A stretch of 64,000 nucleotides of DNA from Pseudomonas fluorescens (lineage in GTDB: Bacteria; Pseudomonadota; Gammaproteobacteria; Pseudomonadales; Pseudomonadaceae), in NCBI RefSeq assembly GCF_019212185.1, contig NZ_CP078138.1, positions 5,929,501 through 5,993,500 of the forward strand. Reading direction: 5' to 3'. The notes below the pieces were generated by a model. The model saw nothing but the letters and a program-made list of their open reading frames with translations. It did no database searches and was not told the origin of the DNA. The first letter of the stretch is position 1, and each line of letters opens with the position of its first letter. A program made the translations under genes and the position numbers. Of this stretch, positions 53,638 through 63,827 are shown in pieces.

Positions 53638-56600
53638 TCACACGTTCTGGCGCTCACCCTTCGGATCGAAGAACACCGAAGAAACGATTTCCGCCTCGAT
53701 CACGCTGCCGTCGGCCAGCGGTGCAAACACTCGCTCACCGATGCGTTTCAAGCCGCCTTTGACCACGCCCATGGCAAACGAATAGCCCAGGGAGTTGTGC
53801 AGGTAACTGGAGGTCACGTGACCGACCATGCTCATCGGGATCGCCTGTTTGGTGTTGAACACCAGCTGCGCACCTTCCGGCAGCCACTTGGTCGGGTCGA
53901 TCGGCTTGAGCCCGACCAACTGTTTGCGCTGGTCACGCACGCAGTCTTCACGGTTCATGCCGCGCCAGCCGATCCACGAGAACGGTTTGGTGCGACCGAC
54001 GCACCAGCCCATGTTCAGATCGTCCGGGGTCATCGAGCTGTCGGTGTCCTGGCCGACGATGATGAAGCCCTTCTCGGCCCGAAGCACGTGCATGGTCTCG
54101 GTGCCGTACGGGGTCAGGTTGTACTTCTTGCCCGCCTCGACGATTTTCTCCAGCACGCCCATCGCATAGTCGGCCTGCACGTTGACTTCGTACGACAGCT
54201 CGCCGGTGAACGAAATCCGGAACACCCGCGCCGGCACACCGCCGACCAGGCCTTCTTTCCAGGTCATGAACGGGAAGCCGTCCTTGTCCAGGTCGATGTC
54301 GGTGACTTCGCTGAGCAGCTTGCGGCTGTTCGGCCCGGACAGGGTCATGGTCGCCCAGTGGTCGGTGACCGAGGTGAAGTACACCTTGAGGTCCGGCCAT
54401 TCGGTCTGGTGGTAGATCTCCAGCCACTGCAGTACGCGTGCTGCGCCGCCGGTGGTGGTGGTCATGACGAAGTGGTTGTCGGCCAGGCACGCCGTCACAC
54501 CGTCGTCGAAGACCATGCCGTCTTCCTTGCACATCAGGCCGTAGCGCGCCTTGCCCACGTCGAGCTTGGTCCAGGCGTTGGTGTAGACGCGGTTGAGGAA
54601 CTCGCGAGCGTCCGGGCCTTGAATGTCGATTTTGCCGAGGGTCGAGGCGTCCAGCAGGCCGACGCTTTCGCGCACCGCCAGGCATTCACGCTTGACCGCC
54701 GCATGCAGGTCTTCGCCGTTGCGCGGGAAGTACCACGGACGTTTCCACTGACCGACGTCTTCGAATTCGGCGCCGTTTTTCAGGTGCCATTGATGCAGCG
54801 CGGTATAGCGCACCGGCTCGAAGATGTGCCCACAGTGACGACCGGCTACCGCACCGAAGGTCACCGGGGTGTAGTTCGGGCGGAACATGGTGGTGCCCAT
54901 CTGCGGGATGGTCACGTTCAGCGAACGGGCCGCGATGGCCAGGCCGTTGACGTTACCCAGCTTGCCCTGGTCGGTGCCGAAGCCCAGCGCGGTATAGCGC
55001 TTGACGTGCTCGACCGATTCAAAGCCTTCACGGGTCGCCAGTTCGATGGCCGCTGCGGTGACGTCGTTCTGCAGGTCGACGAATTGCTTCGGCGCCCGTG
55101 CGGTGTTCTTTTCATGGGGCACCTGGAACAGCGCCAGAGTCGGCTCTTCGTGACGGCTCAGGGCTTTTGGCAACACCCCTTCAACCGACTGGAAGCCAGC
55201 TTCGGACGCCGCTCGAACGCCGCCTTCGAAGCCATCGGCCAGCGAATCGCCGAGGCCGTAGACACCGTTGATGCCACCGACGCACACGCGTTTCTGCGGC
55301 GCTTCACCCGGCACGAAACCGAGAATGTCTTCACGCCAGATCGGCTTGCCACCGAGGTGCGAAGCCAGGTGCACCACCGGGCTGTAGCCGCCGGAGCTGG
55401 CAACCAGGTCGCATTCCAGCCACTCGCCCGGGCTGGTCACGGTGTGGGCCTTGACGTCGATCGCGGCGACGCGGGCAGCGGTCACGTGCTTGCTGCCACG
55501 GGCCTCGATCACGGCGCTGCCGGTGAGGATGCGGATGCCTTTGGCACGTGCTTCTTCCACCAGCGCTCCACGAGGATTGCTGCGGGCGTCGGCGATTGCC
55601 ACCACTTGCAGGCTGGCGTCGAGCCAATCCAGGGCAACGCGGTAGGCGTGGTCGTTGTTGGTCGACAGCACCAGCTTTTTCCCTGGGGCCACGCCGTAAC
55701 GGCGCACGTAAGTCGAGACGGCACCGGCGAGCATGTTGCCCGGCACGTCGTTGTTCCCGTACACCAGCGGACGTTCGTGCGCACCGGTGGCCAGGACCAC
55801 GCGCTTGGCGCGAACCCGGTGGATGCGCTGGCGCACCTGGCCAATCGGCGCACGGTCACCGAGGTGGTCGGTGAGGCGCTCGTGAATGGTCAGGAAGTTG
55901 TGGTCGTGGTAACCGTTGACCGTGGCGCGCGGCAACAGCAGCACGTCAGGGGTGTCTTTCAATTCGGCGATGACACTGGCGACCCAGTCGATGGCCGGCT
56001 TGCCGTCGAGGCTTTCGCGCGAATCCAGCAGGCTGCCGCCGAACTCTTCCTGTTCATCGGCGAGGATCACCCGCGCACCGCTGCGTGCGGCGGCCAGGGC
56101 TGCGGCCAGGCCGGCCGGACCGGCACCGACAATCAGTACGTCGCAGTGCTGGTTCATGTAGTCGTAGGTGTCCGGATCGTTCTCGGTCGGCGAGCGACCC
56201 AGGCCTGCGGCCTTGCGGATGTACTTCTCGTAAGTCATCCAGAACGATTGCGGGTACATGAAGGTTTTGTAGTAGAAACCCGGCGGCATCAGCTTGCCGC
56301 CGACCTTGCCGAGAATCCCCATCATGTCGTTGTTGACGCTCGGCCAGCCATTGGTGCTGGTGGCGACCAGGCCCTGGTACAGCGCCTGTTGCGTGGCACG
56401 CACGTTAGGAATCTGGGTGGCTTCGGTGGCGCCGATCTGCAGCACTGCGTTCGGCTCTTCGGAGCCGGCGGCGAAGATCCCGCGTGGACGGGAATACTTG
56501 AAGCTGCGACCGATGATGTCGACGCCGTTGGCCAGCAGGGCAGCGGCCAGCGAGTCGCCTTCAAAGCCTTTGTAGCTCTGGCCATTGAAGGTGAAGCTCA

Positions 56601-56655
56601 ACACTTTGTTGCGGTCGATCCGTCCACCGTTGGACAGGCGATTGATCTGGCTCAT
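53638..56655 (-). CDS. soxA: SoxA, sarcosine oxidase alpha subunit
   Basis: 1005 residues. An N-terminal 2Fe-2S-ferredoxin-like fold (SFTFNGQSYKGFEGDSLAAA), an NAD-binding region (CDVLIVGAGPAGLAAALAAA), a second dinucleotide fold, and a C-terminal GcvT-like aminomethyltransferase region (from about residue 600: RESVGLLDASTLGKIDIQGP) that moves the methyl carbon to tetrahydrofolate. It converts sarcosine to glycine with SoxBDG. The start overlaps soxD by four bases (ATGA). Confidence 0.96.
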   Translation of the reverse strand: MSQINRLSNGGRIDRNKVLSFTFNGQSYKGFEGDSLAAALLANGVDIIGRSFKYSRPRGIFAAGSEEPNAVLQIGATEATQIPNVRATQQALYQGLVATSTNGWPSVNNDMMGILGKVGGKLMPPGFYYKTFMYPQSFWMTYEKYIRKAAGLGRSPTENDPDTYDYMNQHCDVLIVGAGPAGLAAALAAARSGARVILADEQEEFGGSLLDSRESLDGKPAIDWVASVIAELKDTPDVLLLPRATVNGYHDHNFLTIHERLTDHLGDRAPIGQVRQRIHRVRAKRVVLATGAHERPLVYGNNDVPGNMLAGAVSTYVRRYGVAPGKKLVLSTNNDHAYRVALDWLDASLQVVAIADARSNPRGALVEEARAKGIRILTGSAVIEARGSKHVTAARVAAIDVKAHTVTSPGEWLECDLVASSGGYSPVVHLASHLGGKPIWREDILGFVPGEAPQKRVCVGGINGVYGLGDSLADGFEGGVRAASEAGFQSVEGVLPKALSRHEEPTLALFQVPHEKNTARAPKQFVDLQNDVTAAAIELATREGFESVEHVKRYTALGFGTDQGKLGNVNGLAIAARSLNVTIPQMGTTMFRPNYTPVTFGAVAGRHCGHIFEPVRYTALHQWHLKNGAEFEDVGQWKRPWYFPRNGEDLHAAVKRECLAVRESVGLLDASTLGKIDIQGPDAREFLNRVYTNAWTKLDVGKARYGLMCKEDGMVFDDGVTACLADNHFVMTTTTGGAARVLQWLEIYHQTEWPDLKVYFTSVTDHWATMTLSGPNSRKLLSEVTDIDLDKDGFPFMTWKEGLVGGVPARVFRISFTGELSYEVNVQADYAMGVLEKIVEAGKKYNLTPYGTETMHVLRAEKGFIIVGQDTDSSMTPDDLNMGWCVGRTKPFSWIGWRGMNREDCVRDQRKQLVGLKPIDPTKWLPEGAQLVFNTKQAIPMSMVGHVTSSYLHNSLGYSFAMGVVKGGLKRIGERVFAPLADGSVIEAEIVSSVFFDPKGERQNV

Positions 56656-56981
56656 ACCTTCGCTCCCAGAGCCTGCGCGGCCGCTTTCGGACTTTCAGTC
56701 TTGTCGGTGAACTGCGGCTTGCTGCCGATCTTGTAGGTTTCGAGAATCTCGTAGGTCACGGTATCGCGGGTGACGTTGAAATACTGACGGCAGCCGGCAA
56801 CGTGATCCCACAACTCGTGGTGCAGACCACGGGGGTTATCACGGAAGAACAGGTAGTCGCCCCACTCCTCGTCGGTGCAGTTGGTCGGATCCAGTGGGCG
56901 CGGAATGTGCGCCTGGCCAGATGCGTGGAATTCCTCTTCGGAGCGCAGTTCGCCGCAGTGAGGACAGAAGATATGCAACAT
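56652..56981 (-). CDS. soxD: SoxD, sarcosine oxidase delta subunit
   Basis: 109 residues. The zinc subunit: MLHIFCPHCGELRSEEEFHA gives two cysteines and a histidine, with a further cysteine in VAGCRQYFNVTRDT. Length and order (soxB-soxD-soxA-soxG) are standard for heterotetrameric sarcosine oxidase. The start is 15 bases after the soxB stop. Confidence 0.95.
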   Translation of the reverse strand: MLHIFCPHCGELRSEEEFHASGQAHIPRPLDPTNCTDEEWGDYLFFRDNPRGLHHELWDHVAGCRQYFNVTRDTVTYEILETYKIGSKPQFTDKTESPKAAAQALGAKV

Positions 56982-56996
56982 AGGAAATTTCTCCTG

Positions 56997-58247
56997 TTAG
57001 TGGGCGACGGCAGCAGCACCGTGTTCGTCGATCAGCGCACCGTTGTGGAACCGGTCGATGGAGAAAGGTGCCGCCAGCGGGTGCATTTCACCCTTGGCCA
57101 GACTGGCGGCAAACACGTTGCCCGAGCCCGGCGTGGCCTTGAAGCCACCGGTGCCCCAACCGCAGTTGAAGAACATGTTCGGCACCGGGGTCTTCGAGAT
57201 GATCGGGCAGGCGTCCGGCGTGGTGTCGACGATGCCGCCCCACTGGCGGTTCATGCGCACTCGCGAGAGCACCGGGAACATCTCGACGATGGCCTGGATG
57301 GTGTGCTCGATCACCGGGTACGAACCACGCTGGCCGTAGCCGTTATAGCCGTCGATGCCGGCGCCGATCACCAGGTCGCCCTTGTCGGACTGGCTGATGT
57401 AACCGTGCACGGCGTTGGACATGATCACGCTGTCGATAATCGGTTTGATCGGCTCGGACACCAGCGCTTGCAGCGGGTGAGATTCGATCGGCAGACGGAA
57501 ACCGGCGAGCTTGGCCATGTGCCCGGAGTTACCGGCCGTGACCACGCCGACACGCTTGGCGCCGATGAAGCCCTTGTTGGTTTCGACGCCAATGCACACG
57601 CCGTTTTCCTTGCGGAAACCGATCACTTCGGTCTGCTGGATCAGGTCCACGCCGAGGGCGTCAGCGGCCCGGGCAAAGCCCCAGGCCACGGCATCGTGAC
57701 GGGCCACGCCGCCGCGACGCTGGACGGTGGCGCCCATCACCGGGTAGCGGGTGTTTTTCGAGCAGTCGAGGTACGGAATCTCGTCAGCCACTTGCTGGGC
57801 GTTGAGCAGTTCGCCGTCGACGCCGTTGAGGCGGTTGGCGCTGACCCGACGCTCGGAGTCGCGGATGTCCTGCAGGGTGTGGCACAGGTTATAGACGCCA
57901 CGCTGGGAGAACATCACGTTGTAGTTGAGGTCCTGGGACAGGCCTTCCCACAGTTTCATCGCGTGTTCGTACAGGTGCGCCGACTCGTCCCACAGGTAGT
58001 TGGAGCGAACGATGGTGGTGTTGCGCGCAGTGTTACCGCCGCCCAGCCAGCCTTTCTCGACCACGGCCACATTGGTGATGCCGTGCTCTTTGGCCAGGTA
58101 GTAGGCGGTCGCCAGACCGTGCCCGCCGCCGCCGACGATGACCACGTCGTAGACTTTTTTCGGGGTCGGCGTGCGCCACATGCGCTGCCAGTTTTCGTGG
58201 TGGCTGAGTGAGTGTTTGAAGAGGCCGAAGCCCGAGTAGCGTTGCAT
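56997..58247 (-). CDS. soxB: SoxB, sarcosine oxidase beta subunit
   Basis: 416 residues from the second ATG (58247), which has GGAG 9 bases before; the first ATG (58253) is only 3 bases from GGAG. FAD-binding fold [20 protein letters not shown], conserved [20 protein letters not shown], and [20 protein letters not shown] near the end. This subunit carries FAD and covalent FMN and demethylates sarcosine, giving formaldehyde or methylene-THF. First of the sox genes, 23 bases after glyA. Confidence 0.96.
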   Translation of the reverse strand: MQRYSGFGLFKHSLSHHENWQRMWRTPTPKKVYDVVIVGGGGHGLATAYYLAKEHGITNVAVVEKGWLGGGNTARNTTIVRSNYLWDESAHLYEHAMKLWEGLSQDLNYNVMFSQRGVYNLCHTLQDIRDSERRVSANRLNGVDGELLNAQQVADEIPYLDCSKNTRYPVMGATVQRRGGVARHDAVAWGFARAADALGVDLIQQTEVIGFRKENGVCIGVETNKGFIGAKRVGVVTAGNSGHMAKLAGFRLPIESHPLQALVSEPIKPIIDSVIMSNAVHGYISQSDKGDLVIGAGIDGYNGYGQRGSYPVIEHTIQAIVEMFPVLSRVRMNRQWGGIVDTTPDACPIISKTPVPNMFFNCGWGTGGFKATPGSGNVFAASLAKGEMHPLAAPFSIDRFHNGALIDEHGAAAVAH

Positions 58248-58269
58248 AGTCATTTACTCCAAGACCGAC

Positions 58270-59523
58270 TCAGCGATAAACCGGGAAGTCTGCACACAGG
58301 GCTGCGACATGCTTGGCGACGTTAGCCTCGACATCGGCATCGCCGAGGTTGTCGAGGATGTCGCAAATCCAGCCGGCCAGTTCCGTGCACTGCGCCACTT
58401 TGAAGCCACGGGTGGTCACCGCCGGGGTGCCGATGCGCAGGCCCGAGGTGACGAATGGCGACTGTGGGTCGTTCGGTACGGCGTTCTTGTTCACAGTGAT
58501 GTGAGCGCGACCCAGTGCGGCGTCCGCTTCCTTGCCGGTGAGGCCCTGCCGAATCAGGCTGACCAGGAACAGGTGGTTATCGGTGCCGCCGGACACTACA
58601 TCGTAGCCACGTTTGATGAAGACGCTCGCCATCGCCTGGGCGTTGTCGATCACTTGCTGCTGGTAGGCCTTGAAGCCAGGTTCCAGCGCTTCCTTGAAGC
58701 ACACCGCCTTGCCGGCGATCACGTGCATCAGCGGGCCGCCCTGGGCACCGGGGAACACTGCAGCGTTGAGCTTTTTCTCGATTTCTTCGTTGGCCTTGGC
58801 CAAGATCAGCCCGCCACGCGGACCGCGCAGGGTCTTGTGGGTGGTGGTGGTGACCACGTCGGCAAACGGAATCGGGTTCGGGTACAGGCCAGCAGCGACC
58901 AGGCCGGCAACGTGGGCCATGTCGACGAACAACAGTGCTCCTACTTTGTCGGCGATCTGCCGGAAACGCGGGAAGTCGAGGGTCTTGGAATACGCGGAGA
59001 AGCCGGCCACGATCATTTTCGGTTGGCACTCGACGGCCAGGCGCTCGACTTCGTCGTAATCGATCAGACCAGTGTCGGTGTTGATGCCGTACTGCACGGC
59101 GTTGTACAGCTTGCCCGAGGACGATACTTTGGCGCCGTGGGTCAGGTGGCCGCCGTGGGCCAGGCTCATGCCGAGGATGGTGTCGCCGGCTTGCAGCAGG
59201 GCCAGATAGACGGCGCTATTGGCCGACGAACCGGAGTGCGGCTGGACGTTGGCGTAGTCGGCACCGAACAGTTGCTTGGCGCGCTCGATCGCCAGGGCTT
59301 CGACCTTGTCGACGTGCTCGCAACCGCCGTAGTAGCGCTTGCCCGGGTAGCCTTCGGCATATTTGTTGGTCAGGCCGCTGCCTTGCGCTTGCATGACGCG
59401 CTTGCTGGTGTAGTTCTCTGACGCGATCAGCTCGATGTGATCTTCCTGGCGTTGCTCCTCGGCATTCATCGCCGCCAGCAGTGCATCGTCGTAACCCTGG
59501 ATCTGGTCTTGCTTGCTGAACAT
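58270..59523 (-). CDS. glyA: GlyA, serine hydroxymethyltransferase
   Basis: 417 residues from the ATG at 59523, with GGGAGAG 5 bases before; the frame could be extended by 16 residues but without a ribosome binding site. PLP lysine in [14 protein letters not shown], folate contacts in SIQG-like [18 protein letters not shown]. It makes serine from the glycine and methylene-THF produced by sarcosine oxidase, and begins the glyA-soxBDAG-purU-fdhA series. A second glyA elsewhere in the genome is usual for pseudomonads. Confidence 0.96.
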   Translation of the reverse strand: MFSKQDQIQGYDDALLAAMNAEEQRQEDHIELIASENYTSKRVMQAQGSGLTNKYAEGYPGKRYYGGCEHVDKVEALAIERAKQLFGADYANVQPHSGSSANSAVYLALLQAGDTILGMSLAHGGHLTHGAKVSSSGKLYNAVQYGINTDTGLIDYDEVERLAVECQPKMIVAGFSAYSKTLDFPRFRQIADKVGALLFVDMAHVAGLVAAGLYPNPIPFADVVTTTTHKTLRGPRGGLILAKANEEIEKKLNAAVFPGAQGGPLMHVIAGKAVCFKEALEPGFKAYQQQVIDNAQAMASVFIKRGYDVVSGGTDNHLFLVSLIRQGLTGKEADAALGRAHITVNKNAVPNDPQSPFVTSGLRIGTPAVTTRGFKVAQCTELAGWICDILDNLGDADVEANVAKHVAALCADFPVYR

Positions 59524-59708
59524 CGCGTCTCTCCCAGCGGCGGCGGTGCGCCATTCGTCTCGATAAGGCACGCGCCTTTCGGTGCTGCCCTTTGAGAGCG
59601 ATGGTATGACCGGCCAAGGGAGGTCAAATGCCTATGGGCGCCACGCAAAGGTGCGTTTACGACATGGGCTGAAAACGACGGACAAACACCCTCATCAATC
59701 TTGTGCAA

Positions 59709-59746
59709 AACCCTGTGGGAGCGAGCCTGCTCGCTCCCACAGGGTT
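59709..59746. repeat. Perfect 18-bp inverted repeat made of a fused REP pair
   Basis: AACCCTGTGGGAGCGAGC and its exact reverse complement lie 2 bases apart (CT). The halves have the REP core, so this looks like a REP pair collapsed into one hairpin. It overlaps the stop of the TraX-like gene at 59745 and may terminate it. Confidence 0.9.
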
Positions 59747-60461
59747 ATGTGAGGATCTGTCGTATCGCGTAGAGAATCAAAAAATGTACGGGATAAAGCC
59801 CATACGCCCATCTGCGCATCGGTGGTGGTTTTACGTCCTTTACCTGTCGCAAAAGGAACATCCCCAACCCGGGCGCAATCAGGCAACTGACAACCGCCGC
59901 CATCGCCACGTGATTGCCCAGGCGAATCGAGTAATACAGCACCTGCCATTGATTGGCCGCCAGGCAGATCACCCCTGGCACCAGGGCTAAGTACCAGGGC
60001 CGGCGCAACACCAGTAGCGTCGCCAGCGGCAGCAACACACCGAAGAAGCCGAACATCAACTGCGCCGAAAACACCGCCGCCAGCATCAGCGCACCGAGCG
60101 CCAGCCCACGCGTCTGCAGTGTCGGTGCCTGCCAACCGCGCGCCACCAGCAGGCCCAGGACCAGGGTCGGCATCACGTTCAGCGTGTCGGGATCGGCAAT
60201 AAACAGCCGGTAGGGAATTTCACTGAGGGCGCTGAACAGCATCAACCAACCCAGGTAGCGCCACGGCTGGCCGCTCGTCGTGGCCTGCCCGCGCGCCAGG
60301 TTGGCCGCCATCGCCAGACAGAACCAGGGGAACGCCAGGCGGCCTGGAACGTACAGCCAGTCAATGGAATAACCGATGTAGCGCAGGTGATCGAGCACCA
60401 TGCACAACAGCGCCAGCCATTTCAGCAGATCGAGTGCACCATCACGTTGCGTCGCGTGCAT
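59745..60461 (-). CDS. TraX-like membrane protein
   Basis: 238 residues from the ATG at 60461. Seven or eight hydrophobic segments and the typical opening RDGALDLLKWLALLCMVLDH, then YIGYSIDWLYVPGRLAFPWF, which match the TraX family (named for F-pilin N-acetylation). No conjugation genes are near, and chromosomal TraX homologues are common in pseudomonads as probable acyltransferases. The frame upstream of 60461 overlaps the divergent threonine aldolase leader and was not used. Confidence 0.88.
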   Translation of the reverse strand: MHATQRDGALDLLKWLALLCMVLDHLRYIGYSIDWLYVPGRLAFPWFCLAMAANLARGQATTSGQPWRYLGWLMLFSALSEIPYRLFIADPDTLNVMPTLVLGLLVARGWQAPTLQTRGLALGALMLAAVFSAQLMFGFFGVLLPLATLLVLRRPWYLALVPGVICLAANQWQVLYYSIRLGNHVAMAAVVSCLIAPGLGMFLLRQVKDVKPPPMRRWAYGLYPVHFLILYAIRQILT

Positions 60462-60588
60462 AATCACCCTTCGACAGTGGATCTTTCTGACAGACACGTC
60501 GCACGCGCCCCCGGATGATCTTCGGCCAGCGCAACTCTCATTGACCACGAGCGCTTTACCCCAAGCGCCTCGAACACGGAAGCCGGCC

Positions 60589-61629
60589 ATGACCGATAAG
60601 AGCCAACAATTCGCCAGCGACAACTATTCCGGCATTTGCCCTGAAGCCTGGGCCGCCATGGAACAGGCCAACCACGGCCACCAGCGCGCTTACGGCGATG
60701 ATGAATGGACCGCCCGCGCCTCGGATCATTTCCGCAAACTGTTCGAAACCGACTGCGAAGTGTTCTTTGCCTTCAACGGCACCGCCGCCAACTCCCTGGC
60801 GCTGTCGTCCCTGTGCCAGAGTTACCACAGCGTGATCTGCTCGGAAACCGCCCACGTCGAAACCGACGAATGCGGCGCGCCGGAGTTCTTCTCCAACGGT
60901 TCCAAGCTGCTGATCGCCGGCACCGAAAACGGCAAGCTGACGCCGGCGTCGATCCGCGAAATAGCCCTCAAGCGCCAGGACATCCACTACCCCAAACCAC
61001 GGGTGGTGACCCTGACCCAGGCCACTGAAGTCGGCAGCGTCTACACCCCGGATGAAATCCGCGCCATCAGCGCCACCTGCAAAGAGCTGGGCCTGAACCT
61101 GCACATGGACGGCGCGCGCTTCTCCAACGCCTGCGCGTTCCTCGGCTGCTCGCCGGCCGACCTGACCTGGAAAGCCGGGGTCGACGTGCTGTGCTTCGGC
61201 GGCACGAAAAACGGCATGGCGGTGGGTGAAGCCATTCTGTTCTTCAACCAGAAACTGGCCGAAGACTTCGACTACCGCTGCAAACAGGCCGGGCAGTTAG
61301 CCTCGAAAATGCGTTTTCTCTCGGCGCCCTGGGTCGGCATTCTGGAAAACGACGCCTGGCTCAAATACGCCCGCCACGCCAACCATTGCGCGCAGCTGCT
61401 GGCGGAGCTGGTCAGCGACATTCCCGGCGTCGAACTGATGTTCCCGGTCCAGGCCAACGGCGTGTTCCTGCAACTCTCGGAACCGGCGATTGCCGCGCTG
61501 ACCGCCAAGGGATGGCGCTTCTACACCTTCATCGGCAAAGGCGGCGCACGCTTCATGTGCTCGTGGGACACCGAGGAAGCGCGGGTGCGGGAATTGGCGG
61601 CGGATATTCGCGAGGTGATGGGGCAGTAA
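60589..61629 (+). CDS. ltaE: LtaE, low-specificity L-threonine aldolase
   Basis: 346 residues from the ATG at 60589; the longer frame would overlap the TraX gene. PLP fold-type I enzyme: AFNGTAANSLALSSLCQSYH, MDGARFSNACAFLGCSPADL (PLP Asp and Arg) and the PLP lysine in CFGGTKNGMAVGE. It splits threonine and allo-threonine to glycine and acetaldehyde, feeding the same glycine pool as the sox operon, though it is transcribed separately. Confidence 0.93.
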   Translation: MTDKSQQFASDNYSGICPEAWAAMEQANHGHQRAYGDDEWTARASDHFRKLFETDCEVFFAFNGTAANSLALSSLCQSYHSVICSETAHVETDECGAPEFFSNGSKLLIAGTENGKLTPASIREIALKRQDIHYPKPRVVTLTQATEVGSVYTPDEIRAISATCKELGLNLHMDGARFSNACAFLGCSPADLTWKAGVDVLCFGGTKNGMAVGEAILFFNQKLAEDFDYRCKQAGQLASKMRFLSAPWVGILENDAWLKYARHANHCAQLLAELVSDIPGVELMFPVQANGVFLQLSEPAIAALTAKGWRFYTFIGKGGARFMCSWDTEEARVRELAADIREVMGQ

Positions 61630-61667
61630 GCCCAGATCCCTACCATCACTAAAATCACTGCAAATCC

Positions 61668-61758
61668 CTGTAGGAGCGAGCCTGCTCGCGAAGGCGGTAG
61701 TTCAGCCAACATTGATGTTGAATTTGACTCCGCCATCGCGAGCAGGCTCGCTCCCACC
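61668..61758. repeat. Inverted REP pair
   Basis: CTGTAGGAGCGAGCCTGCTC and the inverted CCATCGCGAGCAGGCTCGCT, about 40 bases apart, between ltaE and the SDR gene. The right arm ends in CCCACC rather than CCTACA. Confidence 0.9.
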
Positions 61759-61856
61759 GTTTTTATGCATCCGCCCTCGCAGCGCACGCACCTGAAGACA
61801 TCGTCTACATTGTCTGTCGAGCCTCGGCTCACATAACAATAATCAGGAGCGTGCGA

Positions 61857-62681
61857 ATGTCACTTCAAGGCAAAACCCTGTTCATCACCGGTGCCAGCCG
61901 TGGCATTGGCCGCGAGATTGCCCTGCGCGCGGCGCGGGACGGGGCCAATATCGTGATCGCAGCCAAGAGCGCAGAACCCCACGCGAAACTGCCCGGGACC
62001 ATTTTCAGTGTCGCCGAGGAAGTCGAAGCGGCCGGGGGCAAGGCGCTGGCGCTGCAGGTGGATGTGCGTGACGAGGTGGCGGTGCATGCGGCGCTGGCAA
62101 AGGCCAACGAACACTTCGGCAGCATTGATGCGCTGATCAACAACGCCGGGGCGATCAAGCTCACCGGGGTCCAGCACATCGAACTCAAGCGCTTCGACCT
62201 GATGCACCAGATCAACACCCGCGCCGTGCTGCTGTGCAGCCAGGCCGCCCTGCCCTATCTGAAAAAATCCTCTGGGCACATCCTCAACCTGTCGCCACCG
62301 CTGAATCTGGCCACCCAGTGGTTCGCCCAATACAGCCCCTACACCGTGACCAAATACGGCATGAGCATGCTGACCCTGGGCATGAGTGAGGAATTCAAGA
62401 ACTACGGGATAAGCGTCAACTCGCTATGGCCGCAAACCATGATCGCCACGGCAGCCATCGAGTTTCAGCTGGGCTCGCGGGAGTCGTTCAAGCATGCGCG
62501 CCTGCCGGCGATCATGGCCGATGCCGCACATGTCATCTTGAGCAGCAGCGGGCGCAGCCTGACTGGGCGTTTGTTGATTGATGAAGAGATTTTGCGCGAA
62601 AACGGTGTGAGCGAGTTTGAGCGCTATCGGTTTGAGCCGGGGAGCGATGCGAAGCTGATGCCGGATTTGTTTGTTGATTAA
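61857..62681 (+). CDS. Short-chain dehydrogenase, HSDL2-like
   Basis: 274 residues from the ATG at 61857, with AGGAG 7 bases before; a GTG at 61851 is also in frame. Rossmann opening GKTLFITGASRGIGREIALR, NNAGAI, and the unusual active-site segment LSPPLNLATQWFAQYSPYTV with Tyr and KYGMSML. The last, with SLWPQTMIATAA, is the signature of hydroxysteroid-dehydrogenase-like 2 (HSDL2) proteins, here without the C-terminal sterol carrier domain. Possibly acts on acyl or sterol ketones; substrate unknown. Confidence 0.9.
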   Translation: MSLQGKTLFITGASRGIGREIALRAARDGANIVIAAKSAEPHAKLPGTIFSVAEEVEAAGGKALALQVDVRDEVAVHAALAKANEHFGSIDALINNAGAIKLTGVQHIELKRFDLMHQINTRAVLLCSQAALPYLKKSSGHILNLSPPLNLATQWFAQYSPYTVTKYGMSMLTLGMSEEFKNYGISVNSLWPQTMIATAAIEFQLGSRESFKHARLPAIMADAAHVILSSSGRSLTGRLLIDEEILRENGVSEFERYRFEPGSDAKLMPDLFVD

Positions 62682-62711
62682 CTGTAGGAGCAGCCCGGGC
62701 TGCTCCTACAG
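62682..62711. repeat. Perfect 30-base palindrome (REP-like)
   Basis: CTGTAGGAGCAGCCC followed directly by its reverse complement GGGCTGCTCCTACAG. It touches the SDR stop and lies 15 bases before the end of the convergent gbcB. Probably a bidirectional transcript stabiliser or terminator. Confidence 0.9.
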
Positions 62712-62726
62712 GGGGTATCGATTACT

Positions 62727-63827
62727 TCAATAATCAATCCGCACATCCCCCTTCGGCACGCTGCAGCAGGACAGGATGAAGCCTTCCGCTTCGTCTTCCT
62801 CGGTGATCCCGCCGTTGTGTTCCATCTCCACCTCGCCGCCCAGCTTGAGCACTTTGCAGGTGCCGCAGATGCCCATGCCACAGGCCTTGGGGATGAGCAG
62901 CCCGACCTTGGCCGCCGCCGCATGAACCGTCTCGCCGGGTGCCACACGAATGCTCTTGCCGGAAGTGGTGAACTCCACCTCATGCAGATCCGCCGCATCC
63001 ACTTCGGGCGCGTCGGCCGCTTGCTCGGCCTGCTCCACCGCATCGGCCCGCGCCTCGGGCGGGGTCGCGCCGAAGGATTCTTCGTGATAACGCTTCATGT
63101 CGAAGCCGGCATTTTCCAGCAGGCGCTTGACCGCGTTCATGTACGGCGTCGGGCCGCAGCAGAACACTTCGCGCTCGAGGAAGTCCGGGACCATCAATTC
63201 GAGCATCTTGTGGTTCAGGTACCCGCGATACCCGGCCCACGGCTCACCCAGGCCGTGTTTCTCGCAGATCAGGTGCAGGCTGAAGTTATCGATCCGCGAC
63301 GCCATGTGTTCCAGTTCGCGGTGATAAATGATGTCTTTCGGCGAGCGGGCGCTGTGGATAAACGTCATATCGACATTGGCGTTGGTGTCGTAGAACCAGC
63401 GCGCCATCGACATGCACGGGGTGATGCCGACGCCGCCACTGAGGTACAGCACTTTCGGGCTGGGGAAATCGATGGCGTTGAACAGCCCCACCGGCCCGTG
63501 CACCGCCAGCTCCTGACCTTCATGCAGGGTGTCGTGCAGCCAGTTGGAAACCTTGCCGCCCGGTACGCGCTTGATGGTCACCGAGAAGCTGTAAGGCACC
63601 GACGGCGAGCTGGAAATAGTGTACGAACGCATGATCGGCTGACCTTCGATCTCCAGCTCCAGGGTGACGAACTGCCCCGGCTTGAAGAAGAACATGATCG
63701 GCTGGTCGGCCATAAAGCAGAAGGTGCGCACGTCCCAGGTTTCCTGGATGACTTTGACGCAACGGACAATGTGTCGGCCATTGGCCCAGGTCTGGGTGGT
63801 TACCGGGTTCAGGAAGCTGTTGGACAT
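62727..63827 (-). CDS. gbcB: GbcB, glycine betaine demethylase reductase subunit
   Basis: 366 residues from the ATG at 63827 (GGAG 6 bases before). Ferredoxin reductase fold: MRSYTISSSPSVPYSFSVTI (FAD) and YLSGGVGITPCMSMARW (NAD), followed after an acidic, alanine-rich linker (about 270-290) by a C-terminal 2Fe-2S domain with CGMGICGTC and the last cysteine in LSCC. It passes electrons to the Rieske oxygenase GbcA that turns glycine betaine into dimethylglycine, upstream of the sox operon's step. gbcA would be expected just beyond the right edge. Confidence 0.93.
   Translation of the reverse strand: MSNSFLNPVTTQTWANGRHIVRCVKVIQETWDVRTFCFMADQPIMFFFKPGQFVTLELEIEGQPIMRSYTISSSPSVPYSFSVTIKRVPGGKVSNWLHDTLHEGQELAVHGPVGLFNAIDFPSPKVLYLSGGVGITPCMSMARWFYDTNANVDMTFIHSARSPKDIIYHRELEHMASRIDNFSLHLICEKHGLGEPWAGYRGYLNHKMLELMVPDFLEREVFCCGPTPYMNAVKRLLENAGFDMKRYHEESFGATPPEARADAVEQAEQAADAPEVDAADLHEVEFTTSGKSIRVAPGETVHAAAAKVGLLIPKACGMGICGTCKVLKLGGEVEMEHNGGITEEDEAEGFILSCCSVPKGDVRIDY

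Noticed and set aside
53608..56736. A 1042-codon open frame on the plus strand opposite soxA
   Set aside because: It mirrors soxA codon for codon in the antisense direction, a common effect of high GC at third positions, and has no recognisable domain.
59745..60461. TraX homology as evidence of a conjugative element
   Set aside because: No other transfer, mobilisation or integration gene is present; chromosomal TraX homologues are widespread.
22514..62711. Recurrent GAGCGAGCCTGCTCGCGA units considered as a CRISPR array
   Set aside because: They are palindromic, scattered one or two per gap over tens of kilobases, with no regular spacers or cas genes. They are REP elements.
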